Shown here in pieces: positions 7,360 through 11,543 of a stretch of 11,543 nt of DNA. Origin of the DNA: Flavobacteriaceae bacterium (GTDB lineage: Bacteria > Bacteroidota > Bacteroidia > Flavobacteriales > Weeksellaceae); NCBI GenBank assembly GCA_031289875.1, contig JAITOO010000207.1, positions 1-11,543 on the forward strand. Reading direction: 5' to 3'. The notes under the pieces are model-generated. The model was not told the DNA's origin. It did no database searches and saw only the letters and a list, made by a program, of their open reading frames with translations. Made by a program: the position numbers and the translations under genes. Numbering within the stretch: the first letter of the stretch is position 1; each line of letters opens with the position of its first letter.

Positions 7360-9300
7360 TCAGACTACTCTGTTTTCCAACTCGTTGATTTGTTTAAGCA
7401 GATGGTCTAAACTGATAAGTTTTCGGAAAATATCCGTCCGTTTTTCTTCGTCAAGAGAACTTTCTTCTTTAAGTTGCAACGCTAATTCATCTTTCATTTT
7501 CATGATTTTGAGCGATTTATATTTAAGAATAACGTTTTTGGTATTTTGTATCAGATGCTCTTCCACTGTTGGTACGAAAATATCTCTGGCTTCCCAATTA
7601 TTGCTGATGGCGTATTTTTTCAGCATTTTCTGCGCCGCAAAACGATTCAGTTCTTCATCTTCGGATTTGACGAAAAATTCTCCCGTTCGGATTTCGTTAT
7701 GTTGCAGTCCCTCAACGATTTCCTCGTATATCTTCCTGTAAAAATCAATCGAAAAATGAATGTCGTCTTCCTCAAAACGGTGAATGATTTCTTCCGTAAC
7801 GGTAGTTTTATATGATTCTTCGTCAAGGAGATAGCTCATCATGATTTCGAGATTTCCGTATGAAAGCATTAAATCCAAAATATCTTCTTCCAATTTTGGG
7901 GTGAAGTCCGTCTCAATTTCTTCCGCTGTTTTTTCAACGGGTTGGAGTTTGATTTCTTCCTTGAAATTTCTGCGTTCTTCCTGCGTTTTTTTCTGTGTAA
8001 TTTGTGCCAGCTCGCTGAACAGCACTTGCTCTGAAATATCCAGTACTTTTGAACATTCCTTAACGTATATTTCTCTTTGTATCAGACTTTTGACTAAGGA
8101 TATGCTTCCAACAATGTCTCGGATTAATCCCGCTTTTTTAATTGGGTCGCCCTGCGTTTCTTCCAATAAAATATCGGTTTTGAAACGAATGAAATCCTTG
8201 ATATTTTCCTTAAAAAAGAGTTCAATTTCTTCGGCAGAATGCTTTCCGGCAAAGCTGTCAGGGTCTTCGCCATCGGGGAACAGCAGTACTCGGACGTTCA
8301 TGTCCTGTTCCAAAATCATGTCAATTCCCCTGAAAGAGGCTTTGATTCCTGCCGAATCGCCGTCATAGAGAATGGTTACGTTGTTAGTCAGTCTTTTTAT
8401 CAGCCGGATTTGCTCCGTCGTAAGCGAGGTTCCCGATGAAGCGACGACATTCCGAACACCGTTCTGGCAAAGCGAAACCACGTCCATATATCCTTCGACC
8501 AAAAAACAGTTGTCCGTTTTGATGATGTGGCTTTTTGCTTGAAAAAGACCGTATAAAATGCTGCTTTTGTGATAGATTTCGTTTTCAGGAGAATTGAAAT
8601 ATTTTGCCGTTTTGAGGTCATTTCGCAAAATGCGCCCGCCGAACCCCAGCACCCGCCCCGAAAAACTGTGAATCGGGAAGATGACGCGCTCGCGGAAACG
8701 GTCAATGCCCTGCTCAGAATTTTCGTGGAAAATGCTCAGTCCCGATTGTTCCAAAACTTCTTTTTTGTAGCCTTTTTCAAAGGCGTAGCGGGTGAAAGCG
8801 TCTCGGTTTTTAGGCGAATATCCTAATTGAAATTCTTTGACAATGTCGTCTCGCAAATTTCGTTCCCGAAAATAAGAAAGTCCTATGGTTTGTCCTTCTT
8901 CCGTTTCCCATAGCTGGTTTTGAAAATATTTGGCGGCAACTTCCGATATTTGATACAGACTTTCTTTATTGAGTTGCAATTCTTTCTGTTCTTCGGAGAG
9001 TTCTACTTTATCTTCCTCAATTTCAATGTTATATTTTTTTGCGAGATAGCGCAGGGCTTCGGGATAGCTGTAATGCTCGTGTTCCATGACGAAAGTAATC
9101 ACATTGCCGCCTTTTCCCGAAGAAAAATCTTTCCAAATCTGTTTGGACGGAGAAACCATGAACGACGGCGTTTTTTCGTCTGCGAAAGGACTGAGTCCCT
9201 TGTAGTTGCTGCCTGATTTTTTCAGGTTTACAAAATCGGAAATGACTTCTTCCACGCGGGAAGTTGAAAAAATCTTGTCTATGGTTTCTCTGGAAATCAT
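7360..9300 (-). CDS. dnaG: DNA primase lacking the zinc-finger ligands
   Basis: Synthesises the RNA primers for chromosome replication and works with the replicative helicase DnaB. The 646 residues are full length. The N-terminal CHC2-type domain (about 1-100) is recognisable from GLSPFADEKTPSFMVSP and FSSGKGGNVITF. However, the four zinc ligands of E. coli DnaG (C40, H43, C61, C64) align with S37, A40, D58 and S61, so no zinc site remains. The polymerase core is intact: EGYMD at 269-273 and DGD at 313-315 supply the TOPRIM metal-binding acids (compare E265, D309 and D311 in E. coli). The region from about 480 to the end is the helical helicase-binding part and is acidic. The ATG at 9300 fits the family start and is preceded by a good promoter. 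The gap of 59 bases from the DUF2480 gene suggests separate or additional transcription. I believe the ligand loss is shared by related Bacteroidota, but that is from memory. Confidence 0.96.
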   Translation of the reverse strand: MISRETIDKIFSTSRVEEVISDFVNLKKSGSNYKGLSPFADEKTPSFMVSPSKQIWKDFSSGKGGNVITFVMEHEHYSYPEALRYLAKKYNIEIEEDKVELSEEQKELQLNKESLYQISEVAAKYFQNQLWETEEGQTIGLSYFRERNLRDDIVKEFQLGYSPKNRDAFTRYAFEKGYKKEVLEQSGLSIFHENSEQGIDRFRERVIFPIHSFSGRVLGFGGRILRNDLKTAKYFNSPENEIYHKSSILYGLFQAKSHIIKTDNCFLVEGYMDVVSLCQNGVRNVVASSGTSLTTEQIRLIKRLTNNVTILYDGDSAGIKASFRGIDMILEQDMNVRVLLFPDGEDPDSFAGKHSAEEIELFFKENIKDFIRFKTDILLEETQGDPIKKAGLIRDIVGSISLVKSLIQREIYVKECSKVLDISEQVLFSELAQITQKKTQEERRNFKEEIKLQPVEKTAEEIETDFTPKLEEDILDLMLSYGNLEIMMSYLLDEESYKTTVTEEIIHRFEEDDIHFSIDFYRKIYEEIVEGLQHNEIRTGEFFVKSEDEELNRFAAQKMLKKYAISNNWEARDIFVPTVEEHLIQNTKNVILKYKSLKIMKMKDELALQLKEESSLDEEKRTDIFRKLISLDHLLKQINELENRVV

Positions 9301-9334
9301 CTGATTATCTAATAGTTGTAATTTTATATTCTTA

Positions 9335-9363
9335 CAAAATTACACAATTTTACGGAAAATCAA
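9335..9363 (-). promoter_or_regulatory. Bacteroidota-type promoter of dnaG
   Basis: On the - strand, TTG (9361-9363) is followed after 18 bases by TAATTTTG (9335-9342), which fits the TTG/TAnnTTTG consensus. The start codon of dnaG is 34 bases downstream of the -7 element. The -33 element begins immediately at the stop codon of the DUF2480 gene, so the promoter fills the intergenic gap. dnaG can therefore be expressed apart from the trmD cluster. Confidence 0.6.
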
Positions 9364-9866
9364 TTTTTCTTTTTGTAAATTGGGACGGTACTGCAGGCTT
9401 CGCCGAACATCAGGGAAGAAACCACAGGTTTTAGTTTTTGAACTAACTGAATATAAGCATTTTGAGGAACAGGTTTTCGGGAGCAGCCTTTGACAAGCAC
9501 TTTCTTGTCTTGAAAATCTTTTACGTCTAAATTATTGATAATCTGTGTGTAAATATCGCGTTCCAAATCTTCCAAACTGCCGAAAGAAACGAGATTGGCT
9601 ATTCCTGTTAAATAGTTTGTAATCAGAAGGAAAGCCCACGACGGAAAGATGGCTTCGGCGGTGCAGAAAACTGCAACATAAGCGTTTTGAAATTGAGACC
9701 AATCCAGTTCAGAAAGCGATTTTCGGAAGTCTTTTTCCCTCAAAATCAAGCCTTCATAGAGAAAATCTTTCAGGTCAAAAACCATGCGTTTTTCTTTGGG
9801 ATAAAAAGTTTCCAAATCAAGAACAGTCAATCCGCTTTTTTCTACTTTATTGATAATTTCTTCCAT
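9360..9866 (-). CDS. DUF2480 family protein of unknown function
   Basis: Small soluble protein of 168 residues that I recognise as DUF2480, a family known mainly from Bacteroidota. No biochemical function is established to my knowledge. Conserved-looking stretches are VLDLETFYP (15-23), FDLKDFLYEGLILREKDFR (30-48), DWSQF (55-59), AEAIFPSWAF near 70-79, VKGCSRKPVP (125-134) and MFGEACSTVPIYK (153-165). Cysteines occur at 68, 128 and 158; the last two sit in the best-conserved motifs and could be a metal or redox site, which is speculation. There is no signal peptide or membrane segment. Its start lies four bases after the trmD stop codon, so it is translated from the same message. A link to tRNA or translation is suggested only by that position. 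Confidence 0.85.
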   Translation of the reverse strand: MEEIINKVEKSGLTVLDLETFYPKEKRMVFDLKDFLYEGLILREKDFRKSLSELDWSQFQNAYVAVFCTAEAIFPSWAFLLITNYLTGIANLVSFGSLEDLERDIYTQIINNLDVKDFQDKKVLVKGCSRKPVPQNAYIQLVQKLKPVVSSLMFGEACSTVPIYKKKN

Positions 9867-9870
9867 GTTC

Positions 9871-10548
9871 TTAGTCGTTTAACAAGTCCGGACGGCGTTC
9901 TTCCGTATGTTTGAATGCCATTTCCTGCCGCCATTCTTCTATTTTCTGCGTATGTCCGCTCAACAGAACGTCCGGCACTTTCAAGCCTTTGTACTCTTCG
10001 GGACGCGTGTAAACAGGCGGCGCCAGCAGATTGTCCTGAAAGGAATCGTACAGCGCCGAAGTCTCGTCGCTGAGAACGCCCGGAAGCAGTCGAGCCACCG
10101 CATCAACCAATACGCAAGTCCCTAATTCTCCGCCGCTTAGCACATAATCGCCAATGGAAATTTCTTTAGTAACTAACAAATCGCGCACGCGCTGGTCTAC
10201 TCCTTTATAGTGTCCGCAGAGAATGATAATATTTTCTTTGAGAGACAGCGAGTTGCAGGTTTTTTGGTTCAGAGTTTCGCCGTCGGGAGTCATGTAAATA
10301 ATTTCGTCGTATTTTCTCTCAGATTGGAGTTGGGAAATACATTTGTCAATAGGTTCTATCATCATGACCATTCCTGCGCCTCCTCCGTACTGGGTATCGT
10401 CAATCTGATTATAATTACCTTTACCATAGTCATGGAGGTTGTGCAGATAAATTTCCAGAAAACCCTTTTCCTGCGCCCGCTTGACCATTGAGTTTTCAAA
10501 AGGGCTTTTCAGCAGTTCGGGGACGGCGGTAATGATGTCTATTCTCAT
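9871..10548 (-). CDS. trmD: tRNA (guanine37-N1)-methyltransferase
   Basis: SPOUT-family enzyme that methylates N1 of guanosine 37, next to the anticodon, in tRNAs reading CNN and some other codons, preventing +1 frameshifting; S-adenosylmethionine is the methyl donor. The 225 residues are full length for a compact member. Knot-forming and cofactor-binding motifs are clear: YGGGAGMVM (54-62), [10 protein letters not shown] (86-95), [11 protein letters not shown] (111-121) and [13 protein letters not shown] (129-141). The residues matching catalytic R154 and D169 of E. coli TrmD are R153 ([11 protein letters not shown]) and D168 (DSFQDNLL). The C-terminal signature [18 protein letters not shown] is present. 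The usual rpsP-rimM-trmD-rplS ribosomal context of many bacteria is absent; here trmD sits between a BstA-like gene (14-base gap) and DUF2480 (4-base gap). Confidence 0.97.
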   Translation of the reverse strand: MRIDIITAVPELLKSPFENSMVKRAQEKGFLEIYLHNLHDYGKGNYNQIDDTQYGGGAGMVMMIEPIDKCISQLQSERKYDEIIYMTPDGETLNQKTCNSLSLKENIIILCGHYKGVDQRVRDLLVTKEISIGDYVLSGGELGTCVLVDAVARLLPGVLSDETSALYDSFQDNLLAPPVYTRPEEYKGLKVPDVLLSGHTQKIEEWRQEMAFKHTEERRPDLLND

Positions 10549-10562
10549 AAATTCAAAAGAAT

Positions 10563-11096
10563 TTACCAGTTTTTAGATTTTTTTAAAGTCGTAATATGGG
10601 CAAGATGATGATTTCCATGCCATGCGTAAATTCCGGTTACTTCATCTAAATAAATAGTTTTATTGTCTTTAGGATGAAAAAAACTTTTCTTCCTATCCTC
10701 TTCAGACAGAGATTGCAATATTATGACCCACCTTTGATGTACACCTTCCAATATCTTTATACTTGGTTCTAAAGGCGCTGATTTATAATCGGGTAATTCC
10801 GCCCACAGAGCCTCAAAATAAGGCTTAACCGTAGGATTGTTTTCCGTCAAGGCAAGTTTGAACCGGATAAAAGAGTTCATATGACTGTCTGCACAATGAT
10901 GCACTACCTGTCTTATCGTCCAGCCTTCCGGTCGGTAAGGGGTGTCGAGTTGTTCTTCGGATAAATATTCAACTTCTTTTTTAAGCCTTTGCGGGAAAGA
11001 AGCAATATCCTCAATCCAATGGTCTAAAATTTGCGGAGTGATTATTTCAGGCGGATTAAATTTACCTATGGGATACCTTAATTCTTCGATATTCAT
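10563..11096 (-). CDS. DinB-fold putative metal-dependent hydrolase, YfiT/BstA-like thiol transferase
   Basis: Four-helix-bundle protein of the DinB/YfiT superfamily, 177 residues. Its closest characterised relative by sequence pattern is Bacillus subtilis YfiT (BstA), a divalent-metal enzyme reported to join bacillithiol to electrophiles. The three His ligands fall at the same numbers as I recall for YfiT: H67 ([11 protein letters not shown]), H160 and H164 ([11 protein letters not shown]). [14 protein letters not shown] (54-67) and the W-x-E/D-x-PDY segment near 98-104 are also typical. Whether this organism makes bacillithiol cannot be judged from the window, so the thiol substrate is inference, and another nucleophile or hydrolytic role is possible. 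It is the second gene of the cluster, seven bases after the membrane-protein gene and 14 before trmD. Confidence 0.88.
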   Translation of the reverse strand: MNIEELRYPIGKFNPPEIITPQILDHWIEDIASFPQRLKKEVEYLSEEQLDTPYRPEGWTIRQVVHHCADSHMNSFIRFKLALTENNPTVKPYFEALWAELPDYKSAPLEPSIKILEGVHQRWVIILQSLSEEDRKKSFFHPKDNKTIYLDEVTGIYAWHGNHHLAHITTLKKSKNW

Positions 11097-11103
11097 GATG
11101 TTT

Positions 11104-11505
11104 TTATTTAAAATATTTCCAGCGGGGAATAATGGGTACTAAGGCAAAGCCGATAAAAAAATACAGACCGTTAATCATGTCCAATTCTTCCCAACCCAGA
11201 GAAAGGTGGAAAAGGATATTTATTACTAAAGCTCCCGCAAATAGATATACTCCCCATTTCTTGAAGCGGTAGAGTAGTACCACGCCGAAAATCATTAACA
11301 CACCGAATATTAGGTTGGCAGCAAAAAACCAAGCAGGTTTTCCGGGAAAATAGTAGTTCAGAAAGCCTAAAATTGCTAACAATATGGGAATAAAGCCTAA
11401 AAATCCCATGAAAATGCAGGCTGCCTTGAAAGTAGGGGAATATTTTTCTCCGACTTCAAAATATTGTTTGGGTCTTTTGCCGAAAATTTCTTCGTCGTTG
11501 CTCAT
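11104..11505 (-). CDS. Small four-helix integral membrane protein, unknown function
   Basis: A 133-residue protein I cannot assign to a named family. After a charged, cytoplasmic-looking N-terminus (1-25), four hydrophobic segments follow at about 26-50, 58-79, 83-102 and 108-127. Short basic turns (RFKKW 80-84) and a basic end (RWKYFK) suggest both termini face the cytoplasm. It has no signal peptide, no conserved polar residues inside the membrane spans that would suggest transport, and no cysteine pair. The pattern resembles the many small DoxX- or DUF-type membrane proteins of Flavobacteria, but I see no diagnostic motif. It is the first gene of the run leading through the BstA-like gene to trmD, with a seven-base gap. 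Its regular codon structure and tight spacing make it a real gene. Confidence 0.8.
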   Translation of the reverse strand: MSNDEEIFGKRPKQYFEVGEKYSPTFKAACIFMGFLGFIPILLAILGFLNYYFPGKPAWFFAANLIFGVLMIFGVVLLYRFKKWGVYLFAGALVINILFHLSLGWEELDMINGLYFFIGFALVPIIPRWKYFK

Positions 11506-11524
11506 ACTTTTATTTTTTAGGGCT

Positions 11525-11532
11525 TAAAGGTA
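11525..11532 (-). promoter_or_regulatory. Possible -7 element for the membrane protein-bstA-trmD-DUF2480 cluster
   Basis: On the - strand, TACCTTTA fits TAnnTTTG except for the last base and lies 19 bases upstream of the start codon of the membrane-protein gene. Any -33 element would be at or beyond the window edge, so the call is tentative. Confidence 0.3.
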
Positions 11533-11543
11533 TGAATTATAAA

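Noticed and set aside
7841..8368. 175-codon + strand frame opposite dnaG
   Set aside because: The Ser/Cys-rich translation is what results from reading the complement of a Glu/Lys-rich coding region; dnaG on the other strand is certain.

Overview
The window is chromosomal DNA from a member of the Bacteroidota, most likely Flavobacteriales and possibly near the Chryseobacterium group (Weeksellaceae). Three things point there. Intergenic regions carry the Bacteroidota -7 promoter element TAnnTTTG and the gene starts show no strong Shine-Dalgarno sequences. A DUF2480 gene sits beside trmD. The DnaG primase belongs to a type in which the zinc-finger ligands are missing. The genus assignment is inference from remembered protein similarity, not from a search.

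Layout, left to right. fhs (formate-tetrahydrofolate ligase, + strand) fills the first 1.7 kb. Next comes an A/T-rich gene for a Fic-domain AMP/nucleotidyl transferase with a C-terminal winged-helix domain (+ strand). This gene is bracketed by two copies of a 36-base palindromic repeat. The first copy overlaps its promoter and the second supplies its stop codon. A strong hairpin terminator separates it from the convergent genes.

Everything from 3.39 kb to the right end is on the - strand. Read in the direction of transcription (right to left), a probable operon runs: 4-TM membrane protein, YfiT/BstA-like DinB-fold thiol transferase, trmD, DUF2480 protein, with gaps of 7, 14 and 4 bases. It is followed by dnaG with its own promoter, then a DUF47 (PhoU-like) protein and a PiT phosphate permease (4-base gap, own promoter), and finally a secreted M13 zinc metallopeptidase with its own promoter.

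Most of the window is housekeeping: one-carbon metabolism, tRNA modification, replication priming and phosphate uptake. The accessory-looking part is the fic unit (about 1789-3184). Its paired palindromes, overlapping promoter, DNA-binding C-terminus and lower G+C suggest a self-regulated and possibly mobile gene cassette. The second point of interest is DnaG, which keeps its TOPRIM catalytic residues but has lost all four zinc ligands. I found no tRNA, rRNA, CRISPR, transposase or prophage genes. All intergenic stretches are shorter than 300 bases.
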